Shown here in pieces: positions 53,998 to 64,000 of a stretch of 64,000 nt of DNA (position 1 is its first letter; every line of letters starts with the position of its first letter). The position numbers and the translations under genes are program-made. Origin of the DNA: Clavaria fumosa (taxonomy: Eukaryota; Basidiomycota; Agaricomycetes; Agaricales; Clavariaceae); contig CATOQE010000001.1 in the NCBI GenBank assembly GCA_951802425.1, forward strand, positions 97,219-161,218, written 5' to 3'. A model generated the notes under the pieces. The model was not told where the DNA came from. It made no database searches and was given only the letters and a program-made list of their open reading frames with translations.

Positions 53998-54240
53998 GTG
54001 GGGGGAGGCGCAGGCGCACGGGGGGGGTGCACGTGGGAGGAGCAGGCACGAGGCGCAGGTGCGCAGGGGAGGCGCAGGCGCACATACCCTCACAGGCGTG
54101 CAGGCTCTCACAGGTGCACAGGCTCTCACAGGCGAGGCGCAGGCACGCAGGGGAGGCGCAGGCACACATACCCTCACAGGCGCACAGGCTCTCACAGGCG
54201 CGCAGGCTCTCACAGGCGTCGTGCAAGCGTGCAGGCTCTC
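53998..54240. repeat. CpG-rich minisatellite
   Basis: GGCGCAGGCGCAC, CAGGCTCTCACAGG and CGCACATACCCTCACAGG words recur with a compound period of about 20 and about 100 bp. It is strikingly CpG-rich inside a CpG-poor neighbourhood. Frames on both strands are repetitive (for example RLSQ..RLSQ) and not credible genes. Positions 54241-54505 contain nothing recognisable. Confidence 0.75.
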
Positions 54241-54505
54241 ACAGAAGCATCATCTCCTTGTCCTGAGGGCCTTCTGCCTTCCAGATCTTGAAGCAGGATG
54301 AAACTAACAGGTTTGTGAGCATGTGACCTTGGATGTCAACAAGTGAATGTGGGGCTAGCAACAAGTCCAGGTAAGCTCATGACCTTGAATGCCCTTGATG
54401 CCTCCAAGCATGTTGCGAGGATTGGCTAGACCCCATCACAGGGCATGCTATTGGGTTGATCTAGCAAGTCAAAGCAGAATGCACCGTTCTAGTGAGTTGA
54501 AGTGC

Positions 54506-54690
54506 TCATCTTTTCAAGGAGTCTTCAAACATCGCCAATCCGAAACGTTTTGAGTGGCCTGTGTTGCGATCCACCATAACAGTGGCATTGACAACTTTTC
54601 CATAAGCAGAAAAGAATTCATGCATGGATTCTGACATCGTGTTGGATGACAGACTGCTGACGAAGTACTGCACACTTCTGAGATGCTCAT
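54506..54690 (-). pseudogene. RNA recognition motif (RRM) fragment
   Basis: The minus strand encodes VQYFVSSLSSNTMSESMHEF then FSAYGKVVNATVMVDRNTGH and SKRFGLAMFEDSLKR before a stop. YFVSSL fits RNP2, and KRFGLAMF is RNP1 (consensus [KR]-G-[FY]-[GA]-[FY]-V-x-[FY], with some deviations). The order beta1-alpha1-beta2-beta3 is right, but the domain is cut after beta3. Just upstream (54643-54770) a segment of about 50 bp with GACGAAGTACTGCACACTTC is present twice. It is probably a captured or broken piece of a glycine-rich-type RNA-binding protein gene. Confidence 0.6.
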
Positions 54691-54779
54691 TTCGGGGTAT
54701 GGTGTTGACATTGTGTTGATGACAGACCACCGACGAAGTACTGCACACTTCTGAGATGCTCATTTTTGGGTTAAGGCCA

Positions 54780-55251
54780 TATGGAAATAAGACGAAGTGA
54801 CTGGGATGCAAAGGAGGCAGGAAACTACAGAGGAGATGGATACAATGTCCAACAAAGCTTGAAGGCAGGATGCACTAGAATCACAAGGGCAACAAGCCTG
54901 AGGAACTTAAAGAAAGGCAGAGTGCATCAGAGTCATGAGAGCAGCAAAGAGCCTGAGCACACCAATGAAGAGGAGCAAGAAGGGCAACTCCAAAGGGTCT
55001 AGCAACTCCATAACAGAGTGTCTGTCATGTAGATTCATGGGAGGGACAAAAACTGAACACCAAGCTAATACTCAGAGTAACCTCTATCTGCTATTAGAAC
55101 TGCCATTAGAGATGGGGTGTGTGGCATGGACAGAATATTTCAGCAGGCCTGGCTACATGAAGGTGGAGGCTGCCAACCTGGATAAATGCAGAGGCAGCTT
55201 GAGCTGCAGATCCAGGCAGCTGGGGCGCAGAGGCAGCACAAACTGGAAATC
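54780..55251 (+). other. Remnant with short coiled-coil frame, target of solo LTR copy 7
   Basis: Stops in all frames up to about 55190. From 55185 a frame reads MQRQLELQIQAAGAQRQHKL then E and is cut by the LTR at 55252. After the LTR and its TSD the same frame continues (see 56797). Otherwise no recognisable gene. Confidence 0.4.
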
Positions 55252-56796
55252 TGTTAGGGCCTGTCCCATCTCATAAATAGCACCATAAGTCAATTTGTTG
55301 GTGACCAATCCTAAAAACTCACTAAGACCAATCAACTGTTGAGCACAATTGAGAATACTCAGTCCCAGAAGGTTGCGAAGACATCTGATGAAGTGTACGA
55401 ACAGAAAAAGACAAGTTGGAAGAGGGGAGGCATTGCTGGAAAGGTTGCGGAGTTGGTAGACAAAGTGCAAAGAGGGAAAAAGATGAGTTGAGAGAGGGAA
55501 GATGTTGCTGAGAAGGTTGGAAAGTCAACCAACAAAGTGTAGAAAGAAAGATAGATGAGTTGGGAGAAACAGATATTGCTGAGAAGGAAGGTTGTGAAGT
55601 TGACTTGTGAAGTGTAAAGAAGGAAATAGATGAGATGGGAGAAAGAGATGTTGTCAAAAGGGTCACAAGTGGTTGCAATGATGTCAAGAAGTGAATCAGT
55701 GAAGGCAATGACTTTGCCAACTGATGAGAGAACTTGTAGGGTTCGAAGAATCAGTACCAAGATGAAGTACAGGAAATACTTAGGTGCGTGAGTTGTACAA
55801 GCACAGAGGATGAGTTTAGAGGAGAGCAGAGTGTGTCTTGGTGTTGTCAAGGTCACCAAGTGAGACAAGACCTATCATTTGCAGTGGTCCCAAGCTCAAA
55901 GGGTGTAATAGCCTCAAGCTTAAACCAAAGTGTGTCAATATCAAGTCTACAGTACCATATGTACATGTGAGACTTATATATGTGTGTACAGAGAGTGTAA
56001 CTAATCAGGAAAAGTACAGAGGTCACCAGGCAACAAGACTATAGTAGTATGGGGTATGTTTAATTGTAAAGTGACTAGGCACATGTTCTACTAAGGTTGC
56101 GAGGGGTTAGAAATGCATAAGTAAGGTCACAAAGATGACCTGTCATGGGTTGCGACCTGGTTAAATAATCATATATATAGCTATAACTATGGGGGGATCC
56201 TCGGATCATAACTATCATAGTTATAGACTACTGGGGGCAAGAAGGAGAGCATATTTGAAAGGTAAATGCAGCTGACTGTTGGTGGTGCATTTGGGTGTTA
56301 AGGTTGCAGTGTCATGAGGTGGGTCACATGGATGATGCTAGTGATGCAGGTGACCTTGGGTGGGGGGTCATGTGAGTAATGCTGGTAACACAAGTAACAC
56401 TGGTGGTGTCATAGTGCTGGTGGTACTGGTAGTGCTGGTAGTGTCAGTAGCATCAGTGACACTGGTAACATATTAGTGCTGGTAGTGGTAGCACCAGGGG
56501 TGCCATGCAGCAAGTCATGTGCTGGCTGAAGAGGATGTGCAACAGTGTGTTGTGCATCGAGATGGTGGGTCCGGGTGAAGTATATGCATGGGGTGAGGTG
56601 GAGAGAGGCATTGCGAGCATGGCATGGTGGTTGTGAGTGTCATGTGAATGTGGGGTAGGTTGGAGAGGCTCCTGGAAGGGGATGGCAGGTTCCAGAAGTG
56701 TGTAGAGGTGCTCGTGAGGTTGTAGAGGGCCATTGGGAGGTTCGTAGGTGTTGGTAGAGTTGGCTTGGGCAAGGTAAAAATGAATGGGTCCTGACA
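55252..56796 (+). mobile_element. Solo LTR, family LTR-A, copy 7 (TSD AAATC)
   Basis: 1545 bp from TGTTAGGGCCTGTCCC to AATGGGTCCTGACA. AAATC is present at 55247-55251 and again at 56797-56801. It is the longest copy in the window and has no internal domain. CpG sites are largely converted relative to copy 1. Confidence 0.9.
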
Positions 56797-58691
56797 AAAT
56801 CCAGGCAACTGAGGTGTTAGAGCGATTAGCCACAGCTGCAGGAGCACTGGACTGAGGCACACAGTGGGCCAAGGCAGGAGGACCAGGCAGAAATGCCAAG
56901 TTTCCACTTCTGGTCCTCCCCTCACTATGCAAAACTGTGCAGTGGGGAGCAGCAGAGCTGAGGCTCTGCAGCCACTGGTGCAAGTCTGTGGAAATGGGGA
57001 AGCAGCACCCATGTGAGGGGCCCAAGGGACAGGTTAAATTAGCAATGATATTTATTGAATTACATGAGACCATTCATGTACAGGAGTTGAGGGGCCACAG
57101 CCACAGAAGGGCAAAGTGAGGAGCAGTGGCCATGTTCTGGGGCTGAGGAGCAGCATCTGAATGCAGGATCTCAGGGACCCAGCCACAGCTGCATGTGAGT
57201 CCACAGAGAGGGAAGAAGCCTCAAGTGTATGGCATCCCCACACAGGAGCCAGGGACTGTGGCTGCAGCCAGGCACAATATCACAGCAACAGATGCTCACA
57301 CAGAGAGAAAGCAGCACCCAGCTTGGGTGAGGGACCACAGCTGCAGCTGGACACAAGTCCACAGAGTGGGAGCTGCATCTGAGCATAGGAGCTGAGGGAC
57401 CGCAGCCCCAGCCAGGTGCAAGACCACAGAGAGAGTGGCATCTGCACATGGGAGCCGAGGGAGAGGGGAGCCAAGGGAGAGGGGAGCTGAGGGGGCAACC
57501 CATGGCTGCAGCTGGGCAGAGGACTCAAGGGGCTGCAGCTGACACTGGGCACAAGTCTGTGAAGCTGAGGCTGGGCATAAGCCCACAACATGGGTAACAT
57601 CAGCTGAAGGAGTGTAGCAACAGCTGCACACAAGTCTGGCCAAGAGGGTCAGATGGAGTCATGTATATGATGTAGAGACCCAGGCACAGGTCCTGAGGGG
57701 CAACAGCTGGGCTGAGCACTCGGGCCAGGTGCTAGGCCACAGATCCATAGCTGGACCCACAGAGTGGTGGTGGGGGGCAGCACTTGAGCACAGGAGCTGA
57801 AAGACCACAGTTGCAGCCAGGCACAAGTGTGGGAGGTGACGTCCATGCATGGGAGCAGAGCCTGCTGGCCAGGAGGACCAATGGTGGGCATATGCAATGC
57901 CTGCTGGCCAACAGGGTTGGTGGGGACACATGCAATTTGAGAGATCCCAGCACAGGACCTGAGGGGCCACAGCTGAGGCTGGGCACAATCCCACAGAGTG
58001 GGGAGCAGCATCTGCATGCAGAGCTGAAGGACCACAGCTGCAGCAGGCACAAGACCCTAGAGTGGGGTGCAGCATCCCACATGTGGGGGCAGGGCCTGCT
58101 GGCCAAGAGGAACAATGGCAGGCTCATGCAGTGCCTGCTGGGCAGGAGGAACAATGGCAGGCTCACACAGTGCCTGCTGGCCAAGAGGATTGGCAAAACG
58201 GGTGCCCAAGCACCTGACAGGAATGAGAGTGGGGCCTAGCACCATGCATCAGACTCACACCATGGAGGGTCGAGGTCCAGAGCCCCCTGTATTTACCTCT
58301 GGGTTCACTGGACCATCTGAACCTGGACCCAGCAAATAGACAAAGGTGGTACTCAACTGCACACAGGATCTTGCCAGGGGCTGGCATGGTGGAGAGAACT
58401 GGAGGGCATGACTGAGAGGAAGGAGGAGGGAATAGAAGGCAAGGGTCTTTCCAGAGCTGTAGGTATCTTGGAGGCCCCAGGGCCATCCTAAGACACCCTG
58501 TGTGACACCCTGCCTGGAGGACCAGGGCAGGGCCCAGCAGGATGTAGACACAGACACAAAATTGGCTGCTCCAGTACCCCCTCCTTCAGAGGGGGATCCA
58601 AATAAGCAAATCCAGAGGGACCAAGGTTTGAAGTCCCAAGAGGACTGTGCCTGAGGGATGGAGTCACAAGGAGCCACCTCACATTTCATCA
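56797..58691. repeat. Degenerate CCACAG/CTGCAG-rich repeat region
   Basis: After the TSD, the frame interrupted at 55251 continues as IQATEVLERLATAAGALD and stops. From about 56820 to 58250 the sequence is made of imperfect modules of about 60-90 bp containing GACCACAGCTGCAGC, GGGCACAAG and GAGTGGGGAGCAGCA. Near 58090-58190 is a tandem pair around CTGGCCAAGAGGA-CAATGGCAGGCTCA. Long open frames on both strands are Ser/Cys/Leu- or Gly-rich by-products. 58250-58691 has no repeat or gene that I can identify. Confidence 0.55.
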
Positions 58692-61412
58692 GTATATTCA
58701 CATGAATCTGCCATGGACCTTAAGAAATACAATTTTCTTTCCACATTTCAGCAGTATTTCTTGTCCACATGGATGACATTGTTATGCCTTCCTGTCTCCA
58801 CTACCAACTAAGGGCCTTCTTCTTCCATTCCATCTAGCATCCATTCAAGCCCTCATCCATCTGAGGTGCTCCCTGTTGCCCCTGTAGCACCATCAGATAG
58901 TCACCCATGTACCAGCATACCATTGCCCTTGTATGATTGTCTGCTCTCCTGTCTCTGCCCCATTCTCTTCATTCAGCAATTGTGTCTCCCCCATGTGTTG
59001 ATAGCTGTGGGCCACACACTTTGATACACATGCTTTCAAGCTTTGACACAAACTCAACTCATAACTTAATTGACTCTGTGAGATGGGGCATCCAGGACAC
59101 CAACTTTGACATTCACATCTAGTCAACTTTGTGTGTCATGTGGGCATGGCAGTCCTGGACACCCACCTTGAGGTACACATTGAGTCAACTTACTTTGTAC
59201 ATTATGAGAGATGTGGGTGTCCTGGTCCTCCTGGCATGGCTTACCTGTATCTGTATGATGTCCCAGCCTGCATCACATTGGATCTTGGTAGGTATGTAGG
59301 ACCTAGGTTTGGCATGCTAAGAGTGAGTAGCACAGGTGGTGTAAGTAGGATGGAGGGGTGGACAGTGTGAGTGGAGTGGGTGGGTGGCACAGGCAAGGTG
59401 AGTAAGGCAGGTGGCACAAGTGAGGAGGTGCAAGTGAGGCAAGCCATGTGGTGTAGCACCAATGAGGTGAGTGGGCTGCTCATGTTCATCAGTCATTGCT
59501 TATGTGTGCCATACAGTGCCTAGGCTATGTCCATGCTGCTCATAGCAACCCACCTCCAGACCCTGTTCTTTTTTCCCTTCCCCAGGTAGTCCAGCACAAT
59601 GCAGTTCTGCCTCCTCCCCTTCCTTGCCATGTGCTATCCACTCTATGCTGCTTGTCTTGTTCTTCTGTGTGGGAGTCATGTGATTAACATAGACCCATGC
59701 TATTCACTTGGCTTATTTCATCTATGGCCTTATGGCCTCTGTCCATGTAAGATTGGTTTGTTGAGACCAGAGATCCCTGAGTCACAAGTGCATTAGAACC
59801 CTGTTTATAGCAGTAGTCATGCAGTCATGGTGACAGTAGTGGGATAGATGTGGCTGGTTAGCTAAGTATACAAGGAAACCCCTTCACCCCTATGGTTGAC
59901 CCTTACAGTGCACCAATATTATCAATTGCCCTTACCATGCAATGGCAGTGAATGTCAAGATACCTCCAACCCAATAATAGCCCCAGTGGCATCAGGGAAT
60001 TGGGAAAGGGACATACACAAGTACCAAAAGCATATGCCACCAGGTCATATACAGGTCATATGCAGGTCATATGCTTTTGGTACTTGTGTATGTCCCTTTC
60101 CCAATTCCCTGATGCCACTGGGGCTATTATTGGGTTGGAGGTATCTTGACATTCACTGCCATTGCATGGTAAGGGCAATTGATAATATTGGTGCACTGTA
60201 AGGGTCAACCATAGGGGTGAAGGGGTTTCCTTGTATACTTAGCTAACCAGCCACATCTATCCCACTACTGTCACCATGACTGCATGACTACTGCTATAAA
60301 CAGGGTTCTAATGCACTTGTGACTCAGGGATCTCTGGTCTCAACAAACCAATCTTACATGGACAGAGGCCATAAGGCCATAGATGAAATAAGCCAAGTGA
60401 ATAGCATGGGTCTATGTTAATCACATGACTCCCACACAGAAGAACAAGACAAGCAGCATAGAGTGGATAGCACATGGCAAGGAAGGGGAGGAGGCAGAAC
60501 TGCATTGTGCTGGACTACCTGGGGAAGGGAAAAAAGAACAGGGTCTGGAGGTGGGTTGCTATGAGCAGCATGGACATAGCCTAGGCACTGTATGGCACAC
60601 ATAAGCAATGACTGATGAACATGAGCAGCCCACTCACCTCATTGGTGCTACACCACATGGCTTGCCTCACTTGCACCTCCTCACTTGTGCCACCTGCCTT
60701 ACTCACCTTGCCTGTGCCACCCACCCACTCCACTCACACTGTCCACCCCTCCATCCTACTTACACCACCTGTGCTACTCACTCTTAGCATGCCAAACCTA
60801 GGTCCTACATACCTACCAAGATCCAATGTGATGCAGGCTGGGACATCATACAGATACAGGTAAGCCATGCCAGGAGGACCAGGACACCCACATCTCTCAT
60901 AATGTACAAAGTAAGTTGACTCAATGTGTACCTCAAGGTGGGTGTCCAGGACTGCCATGCCCACATGACACACAAAGTTGACTAGATGTGAATGTCAAAG
61001 TTGGTGTCCTGGATGCCCCATCTCACAGAGTCAATTAAGTTATGAGTTGAGTTTGTGTCAAAGCTTGAAAGCATGTGTATCAAAGTGTGTGGCCCACAGC
61101 TATCAACACATGGGGGAGACACAATTGCTGAATGAAGAGAATGGGGCAGAGACAGGAGAGCAGACAATCATACAAGGGCAATGGTATGCTGGTACATGGG
61201 TGACTATCTGATGGTGCTACAGGGGCAACAGGGAGCACCTCAGATGGATGAGGGCTTGAATGGATGCTAGATGGAATGGAAGAAGAAGGCCCTTAGTTGG
61301 TAGTGGAGACAGGAAGGCATAACAATGTCATCCATGTGGACAAGAAATACTGCTGAAATGTGGAAAGAAAATTGTATTTCTTAAGGTCCATGGCAGATTC
61401 ATGTGAATATAC
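58692..61412. repeat. Giant palindrome 2: two 1345-bp arms, 31-bp spacer
   Basis: Arms 58692-60036 and 60068-61412 are reverse complements. I saw no difference where I compared them, and the frames in one arm are mirrored with identical length and sequence in the other. The spacer 60037-60067 is CACCAGGTCATATACAGG-type sequence with a threefold AGGTCATAT word. The inner ends are AAAAGCATATG/CATATGCTTTT. The family is shared with palindrome 1 and R3: TAGGTCCTACATACCTACC, CCACCCACTCAC-type words. No gene is credible inside. It lies about 2.1 kb from the telomere tract. Confidence 0.95.
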
Positions 61413-61461
61413 AATATGGGTGAAGGATGATCAGCAGGGGATGCACATGGGTCGATGATCT

Positions 61462-63480
61462 GAGGTGTTGTTGAAGGGATTTTTATTGTTTTTTAATGTT
61501 TTTCATAATTTTTTAGTTGTGTTTAATGGTTTTTAATAGTTTTTAATGATTTTAGAGTGCATACACAAGGTTCGGGAGGTGTTGTTGAAGGGATTTTTAT
61601 TGTTTTTTAATGTTTTTCATAATTTTTTAGTTGTGTTTAATGGTTTTTAATAGTTTTTAATGATTTTAGAGTGCATACACAAGGTTCGGGAGGTGTTGTT
61701 GAAGGGATTTTTATTGTTTTTTAATGTTTTTCATAATTTTTTAGTTGTGTTTAATGGTTTTTAATAGTTTTTAATGATTTTAGAGTGCATACACAAGGTT
61801 CGGGAGGTGTTGTTGAAGGGATTTTTATTGTTTTTTAATGTTTTTCATAATTTTTTAGTTGTGTTTAATGGTTTTTAATAGTTTTTAATGATTTTAGAGT
61901 GCATACACAAGGTTCGGGAGGTGTTGTTGAAGGGATTTTTATTGTTTTTTAATGTTTTTCATAATTTTTTAGTTGTGTTTAATGGTTTTTAATAGTTTTT
62001 AATGATTTTAGAGTGCATACACAAGGTTCGGGAGGTGTTGTTGAAGGGATTTTTATTGTTTTTTAATGTTTTTCATAATTTTTTAGTTGTGTTTAATGGT
62101 TTTTAATAGTTTTTAATGATTTTAGAGTGCATACACAAGGTTCGGGAGGTGTTGTTGAAGGGATTTTTATTGTTTTTTAATGTTTTTCATAATTTTTTAG
62201 TTGTGTTTAATGGTTTTTAATAGTTTTTAATGATTTTAGAGTGCATACACAAGGTTCGGGAGGTGTTGTTGAAGGGATTTTTATTGTTTTTTAATGTTTT
62301 TCATAATTTTTTAGTTGTGTTTAATGGTTTTTAATAGTTTTTAATGATTTTAGAGTGCATACACAAGGTTCGGGAGGTGTTGTTGAAGGGATTTTTATTG
62401 TTTTTTAATGTTTTTCATAATTTTTTAGTTGTGTTTAATGGTTTTTAATAGTTTTTAATGATTTTAGAGTGCATACACAAGGTTCGGGAGGTGTTGTTGA
62501 AGGGATTTTTATTGTTTTTTAATGTTTTTCATAATTTTTTAGTTGTGTTTAATGGTTTTTAATAGTTTTTAATGATTTTAGAGTGCATACACAAGGTTCG
62601 GGAGGTGTTGTTGAAGGGATTTTTATTGTTTTTTAATGTTTTTCATAATTTTTTAGTTGTGTTTAATGGTTTTTAATAGTTTTTAATGATTTTAGAGTGC
62701 ATACACAAGGTTCGGGAGGTGTTGTTGAAGGGATTTTTATTGTTTTTTAATGTTTTTCATAATTTTTTAGTTGTGTTTAATGGTTTTTAATAGTTTTTAA
62801 TGATTTTAGAGTGCATACACAAGGTTCGGGAGGTGTTGTTGAAGGGATTTTTATTGTTTTTTAATGTTTTTCATAATTTTTTAGTTGTGTTTAATGGTTT
62901 TTAATAGTTTTTAATGATTTTAGAGTGCATACACAAGGTTCGGGAGGTGTTGTTGAAGGGATTTTTATTGTTTTTTAATGTTTTTCATAATTTTTTAGTT
63001 GTGTTTAATGGTTTTTAATAGTTTTTAATGATTTTAGAGTGCATACACAAGGTTCGGGAGGTGTTGTTGAAGGGATTTTTATTGTTTTTTAATGTTTTTC
63101 ATAATTTTTTAGTTGTGTTTAATGGTTTTTAATAGTTTTTAATGATTTTAGAGTGCATACACAAGGTTCGGGAGGTGTTGTTGAAGGGATTTTTATTGTT
63201 TTTTAATGTTTTTCATAATTTTTTAGTTGTGTTTAATGGTTTTTAATAGTTTTTAATGATTTTAGAGTGCATACACAAGGTTCGGGAGGTGTTGTTGAAG
63301 GGATTTTTATTGTTTTTTAATGTTTTTCATAATTTTTTAGTTGTGTTTAATGGTTTTTAATAGTTTTTAATGATTTTAGAGTGCATACACAAGGTTCGGG
63401 AGGTGTTGTTGAAGGGATTTTTATTGTTTTTTAATGTTTTTCATAATTTTTTAGTTGTGTTTAATGGTTTTTAATAGTTT
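61462..63480. repeat. 114-bp AT-rich subtelomeric satellite, about 17.7 units
   Basis: AGGTGTTGTTGAAGGGATTT recurs every 114 bp (TTGAAGG at 61471, 61585, 61699, 61813 and onward), with units essentially identical. The unit is TTTTTAAT-rich with one CpG (GGTTCGGG). The last unit is cut at AATAGTTTT and passes directly into GGTTAGG repeats. No coding capacity. Confidence 0.97.
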
Positions 63481-64000
63481 TGGTTAGGTTAGGTTAGTTA
63501 GGTTAGTTAGGTTAGTTAGGTTAGTTAGGTTAGTTAGGTTAGGTTAGTTAGGTTAGTTAGGTTAGGTTAGTTAGGTTAGGTTAGTTAGGTTAGGTTAGTT
63601 AGGTTAGTTAGGTTAGGTTAGTTAGGTTAGTTAGGTTAGTTAGGTTAGTTAGGTTAGTTAGGTTAGTTAGGTTAGGTTAGTTAGGTTAGTTAGGTTAGGT
63701 TAGTTAGGTTAGTTAGGTTAGTTAGTTAGGTTAGTTAGGTTAGGTTAGGTTAGTTAGGTTAGTTAGGTTAGTTAGTTAGGTTAGTTAGGTTAGTTAGTTA
63801 GGTTAGTTAGGTTAGTTAGGTTAGTTAGGTTAGTTAGGTTAGGTTAGGTTAGTTAGGTTAGGTTAGTTAGGTTAGTTAGGTTAGTTAGGTTAGGTTAGGT
63901 TAGGGTTAGTTAGGTTAGTTAGGTTAGTTAGGTTAGGTTAGTTAGGTTAGTTAGGTTAGGTTAGTTAGTTAGGTTAGTTAGGTTAGGTTAGTTAGGGTTA
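63481..64000 (+). repeat. Telomeric repeat tract, irregular TTAG(1-3)
   Basis: About 520 bp made of GGTTA (TTAGG phase) and GTTA units in irregular order, with GGGTTA only at about 63902 and at the last bases. The G-rich strand runs 5' to 3' toward the end of the window, as expected at a right chromosome end. The usual fungal repeat is TTAGGG, so this tract is unusual or partly misread. It follows the 114-bp satellite without a spacer. Confidence 0.88.

Noticed and set aside
56820..58690. Several overlapping frames of 100-170 codons on both strands
   Set aside because: They lie in degenerate CCACAG/CTGCAG-rich repeats, are compositionally biased, mirror each other on both strands, and show no domain.
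58700..61400. Mirrored pairs of identical short frames as duplicated genes
   Set aside because: They are forced by the palindrome, are CpG-decayed and lack motifs or start context.

Overview
The window looks like the right-hand end of a chromosome of a filamentous basidiomycete, most likely an agaricomycete. The reasons are a KDZ-type transposase gene with a CxC cysteine cluster, GT-AG introns of about 50 bp, chromodomain Ty3/gypsy elements, CpG-directed decay of repeats, and a G-rich TTAG-type repeat tract running 5' to 3' into the last base. I cannot name the species. I see no convincing single-copy host gene, rRNA, tRNA or CRISPR array. The region is a deeply nested accumulation of mobile elements and satellites.

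Layout. 0.4-0.8 kb: tail and LTR of a copia element. 1.3-5.4 kb: a 44-bp tandem array split by a solo LTR. 5.5-9.2 kb: a KDZ transposase gene, nearly whole but broken. 9.7-13.2 kb: dispersed repeat R1 and a second solo LTR. 13.5-17.0 kb: CpG-rich remnants, including two unidentified protein-like frames and repeat R2. 17.1-20.6 kb: more copies of the same LTR family (called LTR-A here). 20.6-23.5 kb: a 3'-truncated copia element on the minus strand. 23.5-25.5 kb: a large palindrome. 25.7-26.5 kb: a 21-bp minisatellite. 26.5-31.4 kb: decayed gypsy gag and reverse transcriptase pieces. 32.2-37.9 kb: a homogeneous 655-bp satellite. 38.4-49.5 kb: an old gypsy element (gypsy B) split by a younger full-length chromodomain gypsy element (gypsy A), which is itself split by a 209-bp hAT-like MITE. 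49.5-53.3 kb: a stray satellite piece, R1, an LTR-A piece carrying a 1.3-kb gag-only LTR element, and R2. 53.3-58.7 kb: decayed sequence, an RRM fragment and a 1.5-kb solo LTR. 58.7-61.4 kb: a second, larger palindrome. 61.5-63.5 kb: a 114-bp AT-rich satellite. 63.5-64.0 kb: telomeric repeats.

Insertion order can be read from target-site duplications (TSDs). Gypsy A has CACAT, its MITE CCTCGCAC, solo LTR-A copies ATTGC, ATTGG and AAATC, and the gag-only element CTCAC. Related copies differ mainly as CpG against TpG or CpA, which suggests methylation-driven or RIP-like decay. In gypsy A and gypsy B this has apparently turned catalytic aspartates into asparagine.

The most unusual item is an antisense, intron-containing gene between pol and the 3' LTR of gypsy A. 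Once spliced it encodes a coiled coil and a six-cysteine motif with exact Zn(II)2Cys6 spacing. Other items worth a check are the gag-only LTR element, the two related giant palindromes, the irregular telomere repeat, and the dispersed satellite fragment that starts at the same base as the satellite array.
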